DNA of 29,053 bases from Planctomycetia bacterium (lineage in GTDB: Bacteria > Planctomycetota > Planctomycetia > Pirellulales > UBA1268): the NCBI GenBank assembly GCA_009926295.1, contig RFPF01000007.1:1-29053 (forward strand). Direction: 5' to 3'. Below, piece after piece: positions 21,118 to 29,053 of this stretch. A program made the translations under genes and the position numbers. Within the stretch, counting starts at the first letter, position 1; every line of letters starts with the position of its first letter. Under the pieces are notes generated by a model. The model was not told where the DNA came from and did no database searches. It saw nothing but the letters and a program-made list of their open reading frames with translations.

Positions 21118-23199
21118 ATGGCTCGCAGTCCGTTCTGCTGGGGAATCGACATCGGCAAGTGCGCCCTCAAGGCGGTGCGCTGTCGGCTGGCGAGCGAACC
21201 CGGAAAACTCGCGGCTGAGGCGTTCGACTACGTCGAATACCCGATGCTGCTGACCCAGCCCGAGGCCGATCCGGCCGAACTCGTCCGGGCCGCCCTCCAG
21301 GAGTTCATGGGCCGCAACGATCTGCGGGGGGATCGCGTGGCGGTGGCGGTGCCCGGTCAGGCGGGCCTTTTCAAGTCGGTCCCCCTGCCGCCGATCGAGG
21401 CGAAGAAGATTCCCGACATCGTCAAGTACGAGGCTCGCCAGCAGATTCCCTTTCCGCTCGAGCAGGTGGTGTGGGACTGGCAGCGGCTCGCCGGCGGGCT
21501 GGAGGAGGGAGGCTTCGTCATCGACGCCCAGGTCGCCGTGTTCGCCATGAAGCGCGAGCAGGTCTACAAGGCACTCGCGCCGCTCACGCAGGCCGGCATC
21601 GAGGTCGACGTGCTGCAGTTGGCGCCGATCGCGCTGGCCAACATGGTCACGTTCGACCAGCTTCCCGACCCGGCCACGGTCGATCCAGACCAGCCGCCGG
21701 CGTCGATCGCGGTCGTGTGCATGGGGGTCGACGCGACCGATCTCGTGGTGACCAACGGCATGCGAATCTGGCAGCGCAGCATCCCGATCGGTGGCAGCAA
21801 CTTCACCAAGGCGCTCGTGCAGGGGATGCAGCTCACGTTCGCCAAGGCGGAGCACCTCAAGCGCAATGCGGGGCGGGCCGAGGATCCGAAGGCCGTGTTC
21901 AAGGCGTTGCGTCCGGTGTTCAACGAGTTTTCGTCGGAACTGCAGCGGTCGCTCAATTATTTCGGCAGCACGAATCGCACCGCGACCATCGGCAGGGTGC
22001 TGATGCTCGGCAACGCGACGAAATTGAAGGGCCTCTACGAGTTCGTGGGCAAGCAGCTGGGGATCGACGTCCAGCGTCTCGAGACGTTCCGCGGGCTCGA
22101 GGGTCCAGCGGTGATCGGGGCGCCGGCGTTCCGCGACAATCGGCTGGCGTTCGGGACCGCCTACGGGCTCGCGCTCCAGGGCGCGGGGGGCGCGAGCATC
22201 CGTACCAATCTCCTGCCGCGCGAGATCATCCAGGATCGGGTCATCGAGGCAAAGAAGCCGTGGGCGCTCGGGGCCGGGCTCGGGCTTCTCGCCGCCGCGG
22301 CGGTCAGCTTCATCGGCATGTTCTTCGCGTGGTCGTCGTTCGACGAGAAGCTCTACGCGGCCGCGTTCAAACGGGCCGAAGACGTGAAGAAGGAGTCACA
22401 GGCGGCGATCGCCGCGTTCGAGGACGGGAAGCAGAAGCGAGACGCCGCCATCCAGCAGCAGCGGACGTTCGTCGAGGTCGAGGGCCGCCGGTTCCAGACG
22501 CTCGACATGCTTCGGGCCGTTCGGTCGCTGCTCCCGCGCGACCCGGAGGGCGCTGCGCCGCCCAACCCTGCCGACCGCAACGAACTCCACATCACATCCA
22601 TCGACTGCCAGTACTTCCCCGACCTCAAGGCGTGGTTCGACCCGGTCCGGCAGCAGTGGGCCGAGACGCACGCCACCGAGGAGCCGGAGGTCGAGGAGCC
22701 GGCGCCGCCCGCCGAAGGGGCCGCGCCCGAGACGGCCGCCGCGGATGCGCAGCCCGCACCAGGGCCGACCGGCCCCGGCTGGGTGGTGCAACTGACCGGA
22801 TACCACTACCACAACGAAGACCACCACAAGCCGGACGAGGCGGCGCAGTTCGTCCGCTCGACGATCGTGAAGGGCCTGCTCGGTGATGCGGGCGAGGTTC
22901 CGGTGTCGGTGGGCCCGCTCGGCGGCCAGACGGTGGCGGTGAAAGAGCTCGGCATCGGGTTTCCCGTGATCGTGGCATCGTCGCCGGTGAGACCGGTGGC
23001 CATCGCGAAGGAGACCGCAGCGGCACCCGGGGAGCAGATGCCGCGGCCCGAGTTCGGCGGCCAAGGCCCGCAGTCGCCGGACAACGAGCAGATCACCCTG
23101 CGACGCTTTGATTTCACCCTGCAGTTCTGTTGGCAGCCCGTCTCACCGGGCGCCCCGCAGCCCGCCGCCCCGCAAGGCGGCCCACCCGAAGGCAACTGA
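21118..23199 (+). CDS. pilM: PilM-PilN fusion protein (type IV pilus / T2SS-like inner-membrane assembly)
   Basis: The first ~355 residues are a PilM-type actin-like ATPase domain, beginning GIDIGKCALKAV (9-20, phosphate-binding loop), with KKIPDIVKYEARQQIPFPLE near 98 and PIGGSNFTKALVQ near 222. At about 361-369 the sequence reads IRTNLLPRE, matching the INLLP motif that starts PilN and binds PilM in two-gene systems. A membrane segment (about 382-404), a coiled-coil-like stretch (about 405-450), an acidic Pro/Ala linker (about 520-555) and a C-terminal periplasmic domain follow, as in PilN. So one 693-residue chain replaces two genes. It is the first gene of a four-gene cluster. Related PilM/PilN arrangements may be general in the PVC group. 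The start follows the TTGACA promoter, but its ribosome binding site is weak. Confidence 0.85.
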   Translation: MARSPFCWGIDIGKCALKAVRCRLASEPGKLAAEAFDYVEYPMLLTQPEADPAELVRAALQEFMGRNDLRGDRVAVAVPGQAGLFKSVPLPPIEAKKIPDIVKYEARQQIPFPLEQVVWDWQRLAGGLEEGGFVIDAQVAVFAMKREQVYKALAPLTQAGIEVDVLQLAPIALANMVTFDQLPDPATVDPDQPPASIAVVCMGVDATDLVVTNGMRIWQRSIPIGGSNFTKALVQGMQLTFAKAEHLKRNAGRAEDPKAVFKALRPVFNEFSSELQRSLNYFGSTNRTATIGRVLMLGNATKLKGLYEFVGKQLGIDVQRLETFRGLEGPAVIGAPAFRDNRLAFGTAYGLALQGAGGASIRTNLLPREIIQDRVIEAKKPWALGAGLGLLAAAAVSFIGMFFAWSSFDEKLYAAAFKRAEDVKKESQAAIAAFEDGKQKRDAAIQQQRTFVEVEGRRFQTLDMLRAVRSLLPRDPEGAAPPNPADRNELHITSIDCQYFPDLKAWFDPVRQQWAETHATEEPEVEEPAPPAEGAAPETAAADAQPAPGPTGPGWVVQLTGYHYHNEDHHKPDEAAQFVRSTIVKGLLGDAGEVPVSVGPLGGQTVAVKELGIGFPVIVASSPVRPVAIAKETAAAPGEQMPRPEFGGQGPQSPDNEQITLRRFDFTLQFCWQPVSPGAPQPAAPQGGPPEGN

Positions 23200-23223
23200 C
23201 GCCGTCCTCGGCGCGGCATCCGC

Positions 23224-24699
23224 ATGGTCCAGATTCCCGACAACGTCCGGCCGTATCTCGATGCGGTGCTGAAGCACCATTTCTGGCTGCTGCTCGCGGT
23301 CGTCCCGCTCGTCGTGCTGCCGATGGTGTTCATCGTCCGCGGAGCGCTCGCCGCGAAGATCGACTCCGCCCGCTCGAGGGTCGAAAACAGCCTCTCTTCC
23401 GTGAAGAGCGTGGAGGGCATTCAGCCGCACCCGAACCAGGCCTGGGCTTCCGAACTCGACAAGACGACGCTTCGCGTGAAGCGGGAGACGCTCGCCGAGT
23501 GGCAGCGGTTGTGGGCGGAGCAGCAGCCGCTGCGGGTGTGGCCGGCAGCGCTCGGCCAGGACTTCGTGCAGCGGGTGACGACGCTCAAGCCGGGCACCAG
23601 GCTCTCGCCGAAGTTCCTCGAGCGCTATCAAAACGGCGTGCGAACGCTCGTGCGGACCCTGCCGGTGCGGATGGGGGCCGAGGATTTCATGGCCGAGGGA
23701 GTTCCCGGCGGGCCGGGGCGGCCTCCGGGCATGGGCGAGCCCGGCATGAATCGCGGTCGCGCCGGAGTCGCGGACAAGCCGGCCGCGCTCGTCCAGTGGA
23801 ATCCAGCGGACCAGCAGCGGCTCTTCGCCAGCTTCAATTGGGAAAAGCCCCCGTCGACCACGCAGGTGCTGCTCGCGCAGGAGGAACTTTGGGTGTATGG
23901 CCTGCTCGTCGACTGCCTCGCCCGCGCGAACCAGGGATCGGCCGGAGCGTTCAACGCGGCGGTGCCCGTGGTCGAGCAGATCGCCGTGGGCTACCCCGCC
24001 GCCGAGGATGCCCCCGGAGGCACGGGAGGCCGACGGATCGCGGTGCCACTGGCCGCCGGACAGACCGCGGGCGGCGGCGAGTTTGGGCCGCCCCCCGAGC
24101 AGATGATGATGGAGGGCGGAGGTCCGAACACCGGAGCGGGCCGTCCGGCGCACCCGCGATTCGGGGGCGGCGGCCCCGTTCCCGGGGGAGGCGAAGGCGC
24201 GCCGCCCGACCCCAACGTCGCCCCTGACGACGCGCTCAAGAACTGGATCTACGTCGACCTCGCGGGGAAGCCTCTCATGGCCGCCGAAATCGCCGCTTCT
24301 CCGGACGCGCAGTTCGTGCATCTCGTGCCGTTCGTGATCCGGGCGATCGTCGACGAGCGCAGGCTCGACGCCCTGCTCGTCGACCTCGCGAAGTCCCCGA
24401 CGCCGATCGACGTGCGGCAGGTGCGGATCAATCCGGGCGGCGCGGGTGCCATGCCCGCCATCGGTCCCTCGCCAGAATTCGGAGAGCGGGGTGCCGCGGC
24501 GCCCGCGGGCCGTCGGCCACACGACGTCACCGTCGAACTGCGCGGAACGGTCGGCCTCGCGACGCGTCCGGATCCCCTGGTTCTCGGGCTCGAGGCCGCG
24601 CCGGCCGAGGCTCCGCCTGCCGAGGAGAACGCCGTCGAGCAGAAGCCCGGTGCCGCGGAGCCGCAGCCCGTCGCCAACGCAGGGGCCACCCAGCCATGA
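23224..24699 (+). CDS. PilO-like bitopic membrane protein of the pilus-like cluster
   Basis: This 491-residue protein has a short cytoplasmic N-terminus, one membrane segment (about 19-40) and a large periplasmic part. Just after the membrane comes a helical segment (AKIDSARSRVENSLSSVKSV) that could be the coiled coil of a PilO/GspM-like protein. A Trp-rich helical domain follows, then Gly/Pro/Met-rich linkers (about 163-180 and 278-330), and a beta-alpha segment (QFVHLVPFVIRAIVDERR to ELRGTVGLATRP) that could be the ferredoxin-like domain of this family. No catalytic motif is seen. It starts 24 bp after the PilM-PilN gene, and its stop overlaps the next ATG (ATGA). The PilO assignment rests mainly on topology and gene order, like the Akkermansia Amuc_1100 neighbourhood, not on strong sequence similarity. 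Confidence 0.65.
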   Translation: MVQIPDNVRPYLDAVLKHHFWLLLAVVPLVVLPMVFIVRGALAAKIDSARSRVENSLSSVKSVEGIQPHPNQAWASELDKTTLRVKRETLAEWQRLWAEQQPLRVWPAALGQDFVQRVTTLKPGTRLSPKFLERYQNGVRTLVRTLPVRMGAEDFMAEGVPGGPGRPPGMGEPGMNRGRAGVADKPAALVQWNPADQQRLFASFNWEKPPSTTQVLLAQEELWVYGLLVDCLARANQGSAGAFNAAVPVVEQIAVGYPAAEDAPGGTGGRRIAVPLAAGQTAGGGEFGPPPEQMMMEGGGPNTGAGRPAHPRFGGGGPVPGGGEGAPPDPNVAPDDALKNWIYVDLAGKPLMAAEIAASPDAQFVHLVPFVIRAIVDERRLDALLVDLAKSPTPIDVRQVRINPGGAGAMPAIGPSPEFGERGAAAPAGRRPHDVTVELRGTVGLATRPDPLVLGLEAAPAEAPPAEENAVEQKPGAAEPQPVANAGATQP

Positions 24700-26588
24700 A
24701 GCGGCCGAGCATCAGTTTCAGCACCGACGCGATCCTCGGATTCCTGCTCGCGCACGGCGAGAAGATCGGCGTGGCGGTGGTCGGCGCGCTCGCGTGTTTT
24801 CTCGTGTTGCAGGGGGTGGGTGCCGCCCGCACGAAGACCGCCGGCCGCAACCAGCTGCCGAACGTGATCGAGGAGCAGGCCGGCCGCGCCGCCACCAACG
24901 TCCAGGCGGCGAAGCAGCCTCCCGCCGAGGAGGTTCGCCGGTCCGGCATGCTCAAGTCGATCGAGCCGTGGCGGGCGCCGGACGTGCAGCCGCCGCCGCA
25001 GATCGCGATGCTCGACCGCCCGCTGTTCGAGGAGAAATCGAAGCGGTCGAAGCCCGAGGTGTTTCCGATCGAGGAACTGCATGCCGTGGCCGGGATCGCG
25101 TTCATGCCCGAGCGGCCGGCCGACGCCGGTCGCGCACAAAACCCGGCCGACGTCGATGCGCCGGGTGCCGGCGATCGGCCCGAGGGCGGATCGAAGCGCC
25201 GGCTGAAGGATCGCGGGCAGCCCGGCCAGGCTGGTCAGCCTCAGGCTCTGCCGGGATTCTCGGAATTCGGGCCGGGCATGATGCCGCCCGAGATGATTCC
25301 CGGGCTCGGGATGCCGGCGGCGGTGCGCGGCAGGCTCGTTCCCTACTGCGTCGTGACCGGCCTCATCCCCGTGGCCAGGCAGATGGCCGAATACGACGGC
25401 AGGTTCGGCAACGCGGGGCTGCGCGACCCCCAGCGCGACACGCCGCTCTGGAGCGACTACCAGGTGGAGCGGACCGTGGTCGGTCCGGGCGGCCGGGAAG
25501 AATGGAAGCCGATCGACCTCAGGCAATTCTACGCCGACGCGGCCCGGCAGTGGGCCGGCGTTCAACAGGATCAACTTCCTCCCGGATTCATGTTCATGCT
25601 CTCGGGCGAGCAGAACCCCGGGGCCGCCTTCGGCTACTGTGGGCCGCTGCCGCTGCTCGGTGGCGATCCCTGGGGATTCGAGGCTTGGCATCCATGGTTC
25701 GTGAAGGAATACAGAAAGATTCTCGACGAGCAGGCGCGGGCGGCAGCCGAGCAGGCCGAGCAGGCGGCGACGATCCTGCCCGGGCAGCAGCCCGGTGCGG
25801 CCCCGGGCTTCGGGCCGCCGGCGGGGGAGTTCGGCCCCCCGGGCGCGCCCGGCTTCGGCCCCGGCGAGATGGGCATGCCGCCCGGCATGATGGGCGACCC
25901 ATCCGGCCGCCCTGCCGTCGGGCCGGAGTATCGCCTGTTCCGGTTCGTCGACACGACCGTCGAGTCGGGGAAGACCTATCGCTACCGCGTCCGGCTCTCG
26001 CTCTGGAATCCGAATCGGGAACTGGAGCCGCGGTATCTCGCCGACGCGACCCTCGCCCGCGCTTCCAAGCTCGCGTCGGCGCCGAGCAACGTCACCCCGC
26101 CGGTGGTCGTGCCGGGAACCGGTTCGCTGCTCGTGCGGCCGCTGCGCAAGGCCGACACGAAGCGGTTCAAGCCCGGCATGCTGGAGGTGCTGGTGCTCGA
26201 CAAGTCGAGGGATACCGGCAACTACGCGCTGCGCAGCGTCGTGACGGAACCGGGCGGAATCGCGAACGTCGACAAGAAGCTGAACAAGCCGGGCGACACA
26301 CGTTCGCGGGGCGAGGACACGTTCACCGACGCAGTGCTCGTCGACGTGCGCGGCAGCCAAAGCGACCGCACGGAGACGCGTGCCGGCAAAAAGTCGCCGC
26401 CGCCCGAGCCCCTCGACATGCTGTTCCTCGGCCGCGACGGCGGGTTCACCGTGGCGACCACCGCCGAGTCGCAACCGAAGGTCGACCGCTATCTCGGCAC
26501 GCTCCCGGAGGCGGACGATGCCAAGGGCAGCCGCGACAGGCCGGCGGCGGCTCCGGAAAGCCCCTTCAACAGCCCCTTCGGACGCTGA
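24696..26588 (+). CDS. Membrane-anchored protein with fibronectin-like domain, pilus-cluster associated, function unknown
   Basis: This 630-residue protein has a single membrane segment (about 24-44) near the N-terminus and an otherwise periplasmic chain. A central conserved-looking region (about 210-280) contains VPYCVVTGLIPVARQMAEY and a following WSDYQVERT. After a Gly/Pro/Met-rich linker (about 366-405) there is a strand-rich segment at about 411-440, with YRLFRFVDTTVESGKTYRYR leading into the RLSLWNPN strand, the pattern of a fibronectin type III-like domain. The C-terminus is Pro/Ser-rich and ends PFNSPFGR, similar to the PFENPFK end of the next protein. No enzymatic motif is visible. 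Translation is coupled to the previous gene by the ATGA overlap. It may serve as a pilotin, scaffold or secretin-contact protein; this is inferred only from position. Confidence 0.7.
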   Translation: MKRPSISFSTDAILGFLLAHGEKIGVAVVGALACFLVLQGVGAARTKTAGRNQLPNVIEEQAGRAATNVQAAKQPPAEEVRRSGMLKSIEPWRAPDVQPPPQIAMLDRPLFEEKSKRSKPEVFPIEELHAVAGIAFMPERPADAGRAQNPADVDAPGAGDRPEGGSKRRLKDRGQPGQAGQPQALPGFSEFGPGMMPPEMIPGLGMPAAVRGRLVPYCVVTGLIPVARQMAEYDGRFGNAGLRDPQRDTPLWSDYQVERTVVGPGGREEWKPIDLRQFYADAARQWAGVQQDQLPPGFMFMLSGEQNPGAAFGYCGPLPLLGGDPWGFEAWHPWFVKEYRKILDEQARAAAEQAEQAATILPGQQPGAAPGFGPPAGEFGPPGAPGFGPGEMGMPPGMMGDPSGRPAVGPEYRLFRFVDTTVESGKTYRYRVRLSLWNPNRELEPRYLADATLARASKLASAPSNVTPPVVVPGTGSLLVRPLRKADTKRFKPGMLEVLVLDKSRDTGNYALRSVVTEPGGIANVDKKLNKPGDTRSRGEDTFTDAVLVDVRGSQSDRTETRAGKKSPPPEPLDMLFLGRDGGFTVATTAESQPKVDRYLGTLPEADDAKGSRDRPAAAPESPFNSPFGR

Positions 26589-26592
26589 GTCC

Positions 26593-27909
26593 ATGCCCAT
26601 GCGACCGCCTCGCCACACCGTCGGACCAGCGCTCGCGGCCGTCCTCGTCCTGCTGCTCGCGAAGGGCGTCGCGGCCGAGCCGAAGTACGTCGGCTGGCCG
26701 AAGGTCGAGGCGTCGCGCGACCTGCGGGAGATCAAGGAGAAGCTGCGGGAGAGCGGACAGTTCGACGACGTCGCCACCGCGTTCCTCACCGAAACGGTGC
26801 TGCCGCAGATCGAACTGGAGGAGAATCGACAGCTGATCGAACGCACCCGCCGCCGCATCCGCGAGGTGCTGCTGGCGGAGCTGCCGGACGACAAGACGCA
26901 CAACGAAATGGCCCGGCGGATCGCGGAGTTCATGGCGGCACGCGCCCGCGACGAGCAGGCGGACATGGTGGTGCGGGTGAACGCGATCCTGCTGGTCGGC
27001 GAGCTGAGAGCCCGCGACGCCAAGCCGTGGCCGGAAGCGGCCCGCATGCTCGCCGCGGCTGCCGCCGACGGATCGCTGCCGGCGGCGGTGCGGATCGCCG
27101 CCCTCGCCGGCGTGGCGAAGCAGGTCGAGAAGGGAGCCTCGGACGAGGCGCTCGCAGCGGCTCGGCCCGCGGTGGCGTCGATCCTCGAGGAGCCGCGGAC
27201 CCCCGATGCCGGCCCCGAGCGGGACTGGCTGGACGGCCGGGCGATCCAACTGGCGGCGCTCGTGCAGCGTCCCGCACCACCGAAGCTCGCCGCCGCGCTC
27301 GCGGCGTTGCTCGGAGACGAGGCGAGGCCGATCGATCTCCGCGTGCGTGCTGCCGCGGCACTCGGTGAGACGGCCGCGGCCACTTCCCAACTGGACGCCG
27401 CAGCCGCAGTCGAGTCGATCCGGAAGCTCGCCATCGCGGCGCTCGAGACGGAGGAACAGGCCGCGGTGAAGCGGCGCTTCGAGGAGCAGTATCGACGCGG
27501 TGGCGGGCCGGCCCCCGGCATGGCGGCGGGCGGCGGTTTCGAGGGCCTGCCACCGCCACCGCAGGCGGATACGGCGGCGATCTCCTCCCTGGCGTGCCGC
27601 CGCGCAGCGTGGCGGCTGTACACGCTGGGCACGGCGATCTCGGCGGGCGAGGGCAAGGCCGGGCTGGTGACGCTGCTCGGCGACAACGCGGAACCCGCCA
27701 AGGAGCTCGCCAAGCAGCTCGTGGCCGAGGCGTTCGTGATCGACGAGCGGCCCGAGGAGGCGGCGGTGCTGGATGCGCTCGACATCCTGAGGCCGCCGGC
27801 GCCCGGCGAGAAGAAGGCGGCGCGGCAACCGAAGCCAGCCGAGTCGCCCGCGGCTCCGAAGCCCGACGCCGAACCGAATGCGTCGCCGTTCGAAAACCCG
27901 TTCAAGTGA
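26593..27909 (+). CDS. Secreted HEAT/ARM-like helical-repeat protein, pilus-cluster associated
   Basis: This 438-residue protein has a Sec signal peptide (hydrophobic about 10-23, cleavage after KGVAA). The mature part is almost all helical. Short antiparallel helix pairs such as RIAALAGVAKQVEKGASDEA and DLRVRAAAALGETAAATSQL suggest HEAT-like repeats (about 110-290), and another helical block with LVTLLGDNAEPAKELAKQLV follows a Gly/Pro linker near 300. The C-terminus is Pro/Lys/Ala-rich and ends PFENPFK. It starts 4 bp after the stop of the previous gene, so it is the last member of the operon. Of the two nearby ATGs I chose the first (26593); the one at 26599 would lose only two residues. 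A scaffold role in the periplasm is likely; the partner is unknown. Confidence 0.75.
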   Translation: MPMRPPRHTVGPALAAVLVLLLAKGVAAEPKYVGWPKVEASRDLREIKEKLRESGQFDDVATAFLTETVLPQIELEENRQLIERTRRRIREVLLAELPDDKTHNEMARRIAEFMAARARDEQADMVVRVNAILLVGELRARDAKPWPEAARMLAAAAADGSLPAAVRIAALAGVAKQVEKGASDEALAAARPAVASILEEPRTPDAGPERDWLDGRAIQLAALVQRPAPPKLAAALAALLGDEARPIDLRVRAAAALGETAAATSQLDAAAAVESIRKLAIAALETEEQAAVKRRFEEQYRRGGGPAPGMAAGGGFEGLPPPPQADTAAISSLACRRAAWRLYTLGTAISAGEGKAGLVTLLGDNAEPAKELAKQLVAEAFVIDERPEEAAVLDALDILRPPAPGEKKAARQPKPAESPAAPKPDAEPNASPFENPFK

Positions 27910-27944
27910 GCGGGCGCATCAGGAAGAGACGGGCCGGAGCCCGC
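27910..27944. terminator. Weak inverted repeat between convergent genes
   Basis: GCGGGC (27910-27915) and GCCCGC (27939-27944) can pair around 23 nt in the 36-bp gap between the pilus-like operon and the convergent ilvB. It could serve as a bidirectional terminator, but there is no T tract on either side, and short GC repeats are expected by chance in this base composition. Confidence 0.25.
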
Positions 27945-27945
27945 C

Positions 27946-29053
27946 CTACTTCTTGATCAGGTCCCGGACGGTCATGCCGCTCGGGATCATCGGCAGCACG
28001 TGCTCCTGGTAGGGCACCTGCACGTCGAGGATCGCCGGGCCCTTGGCATCGATGAGCCGTTTGAGCGCGGGCTCGAGATCCTTCTTCGCCGAGATCGTCT
28101 CGGCCTGCCAGCCGAAGCCCTTCGCGATCGCCACGAAGTCGGGATAGCGGTCGCCGGGGGAGATGCCGTCGCCCTGGCCGCTCGCCTCGGGGTGATCGAC
28201 CGGGCCGAGGTAGGTGTGGGCCCGGTTGCCCTTGAAGAACCGGTCCTCCCACTGCACCACCATGCCCAGGTGCTGATTGTTGAGGAGCAGGATCTTCACG
28301 GGGATGTCTTCGGTGCGACAGGTGGCGAACTCCTGGACGTTCATGAGGATGCTGCCGTCGCCATCGATGTCCACGACGATCGCCTCCGGCCGCGCCACCT
28401 TGGCGCCCATCGCCGCGGGCAGGCCGAAGCCCATCGTGCCCAGGCCGCTCGAGGAGAGCCAGGTGCGGGGCTGGCGGAACTTGAAGAACTGCGCGGCCCA
28501 CATCTGGTGCTGACCCACGCCCACGCTGATCACCGTGTCGCGATCGGCGGTGAGCCGGGAGAGCGTCTGGATCGCCTCCTGGGCGAGGATGCCGGGATAG
28601 GTCGTGTCGAAGGAGAACGGGTCCTCCTTCTTCCATTCCGCGATTTGGGCGTGCCACGGGGCGAGGCTCGCCGTGGGCTTCTCGACGATCTTGTTGAGGG
28701 CGTGGAGGGCGTCCTCGACGTCGGCCACGATCGGGATGTGGACGAGTTTGTTCTTGTTGATCTCGGAGGGATCGATGTCGATGTGGACGATGAATCCGTG
28801 CTGGGCGAACTCGCTCACCTTACCGGTCACGCGGTCGTCGAAGCGGACGCCGATCGCGAGCAGCAGATCGGCCTGGTCGACGGCGTAGTTGGCGTACACG
28901 CTGCCGTGCATGCCGAGCATGTCGAGCGAGAGCGGGTCTTCGCCGGGGTAGGCCCCGAGGCCCATGAGCGTCATCGTGACAGGGATGCCCGTCTTGCGGA
29001 CGAGTTCGCGGAGTTCGTCGGCCGCGTTGCCCGTGATCACTCCGCCGCCGGCG
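27946..29053 (-). CDS. ilvB: Acetolactate synthase large subunit, 5' end cut by the window edge
   Basis: About 368 residues of the C-terminal part are present. The frame is open to the last base, with AGGGVITGNAA as the first readable residues. The central domain shows LMGLGAYPGEDPLSLDMLGMHG and GVRFDDRVTGK, typical of acetohydroxyacid synthase. The C-terminal thiamine diphosphate domain has GTMGFGLPAAMGAK, then DGDGSILMN and LLLNNQHLGMV, the GDG-to-NN cofactor and metal-binding motif, followed by QWEDRFFKGNRAHT. The enzyme condenses two pyruvates, or pyruvate with 2-oxobutyrate, in valine, leucine and isoleucine synthesis. The end (PMIPSGMTVRDLI) is normal. The start and the regulatory subunit gene ilvH are not visible. 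It has no evident link with the neighbouring pilus-like operon, which is convergent. Confidence 0.96.
   Translation of the reverse strand, partial: AGGGVITGNAADELRELVRKTGIPVTMTLMGLGAYPGEDPLSLDMLGMHGSVYANYAVDQADLLLAIGVRFDDRVTGKVSEFAQHGFIVHIDIDPSEINKNKLVHIPIVADVEDALHALNKIVEKPTASLAPWHAQIAEWKKEDPFSFDTTYPGILAQEAIQTLSRLTADRDTVISVGVGQHQMWAAQFFKFRQPRTWLSSSGLGTMGFGLPAAMGAKVARPEAIVVDIDGDGSILMNVQEFATCRTEDIPVKILLLNNQHLGMVVQWEDRFFKGNRAHTYLGPVDHPEASGQGDGISPGDRYPDFVAIAKGFGWQAETISAKKDLEPALKRLIDAKGPAILDVQVPYQEHVLPMIPSGMTVRDLIKK

Noticed and set aside
24249..27905. A very long minus-strand open frame antisense to the pilus-like genes, and similar long antisense frames at 9906-13040 and opposite the glycan operon.
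   Set aside because: The translations are Ser-, Arg-, Ala- or His-rich with no motifs, and the other strand encodes clear proteins. High GC suppresses stop codons, which explains their length.

Overview
The window looks like the chromosome of a high-GC member of the Planctomycetota, most likely near Pirellulales. The grounds are the very high GC, a PEP-CTERM protein tail, a Wza-like exporter with a long C-terminal extension, a very small lipoprotein with a planctomycete-like sequence, degenerate CHAT and TPR secreted proteins, and a pilus-like cluster with a PilM-PilN fusion. This placement comes from reading the proteins, not from a search. I see no rRNA, tRNA, CRISPR array, insertion sequence or phage gene.

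Region 1 (1-9869). After the tail of a PEP-CTERM protein (1-96, +) comes one tightly packed nine-gene operon on the minus strand, transcribed from 9869 down to 116. It begins with a NusG/RfaH-type elongation factor. Then come a membrane-bound WbpM/PglF-type 4,6-dehydratase, a DegT aminotransferase, a WecA/WbpL-like polytopic sugar-phosphate transferase, a second WbpM/PglF-type dehydratase, a PglC-like monotopic sugar-phosphate transferase, an acyl carrier protein, an AMP-forming acyl ligase and a short-chain dehydrogenase. Nearly all junctions overlap or are separated by 1 nt. I read this as making a 4-amino-4,6-dideoxy sugar, possibly acylated from the carrier protein, and starting glycan synthesis on a lipid carrier. 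No flippase, polymerase or ordinary glycosyltransferase lies in the window.

Region 2 (9870-12389, +). Divergent from that operon is a Wza-like outer-membrane polysaccharide export lipoprotein, then a secreted Gln-rich protein and a small secreted helical protein whose frame overlaps it by 50 bp. A promoter-like element (AAAGTTT-N13-GCCGATA) precedes the exporter.

Region 3 (12409-19777, -). A secreted TPR protein has its own strong ribosome binding site. Upstream is a four-gene operon: a very large secreted CHAT-fold protein lacking the expected catalytic residues, a TauE/SafE permease, and an ABC ATPase with its ABC-2 permease.

Region 4 (19778-21117, +). A 77-residue lipoprotein is driven by a second copy of the same promoter-like element. 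Next are three closely spaced hairpins, an orphan MraZ-like regulator and a 13-bp inverted repeat ending in a T tract.

Region 5 (21118-27909, +). Four tightly linked genes resemble the inner-membrane alignment part of a type IV pilus or type II secretion machine: a PilM-PilN fusion, a PilO-like bitopic protein, a membrane-anchored protein with a fibronectin-like strand-rich domain, and a secreted helical-repeat protein. Motor ATPases, pilins and secretin are not present here.

Region 6 (27946-29053, -). This is the 3' part of ilvB, the acetolactate synthase large subunit, cut by the window edge.
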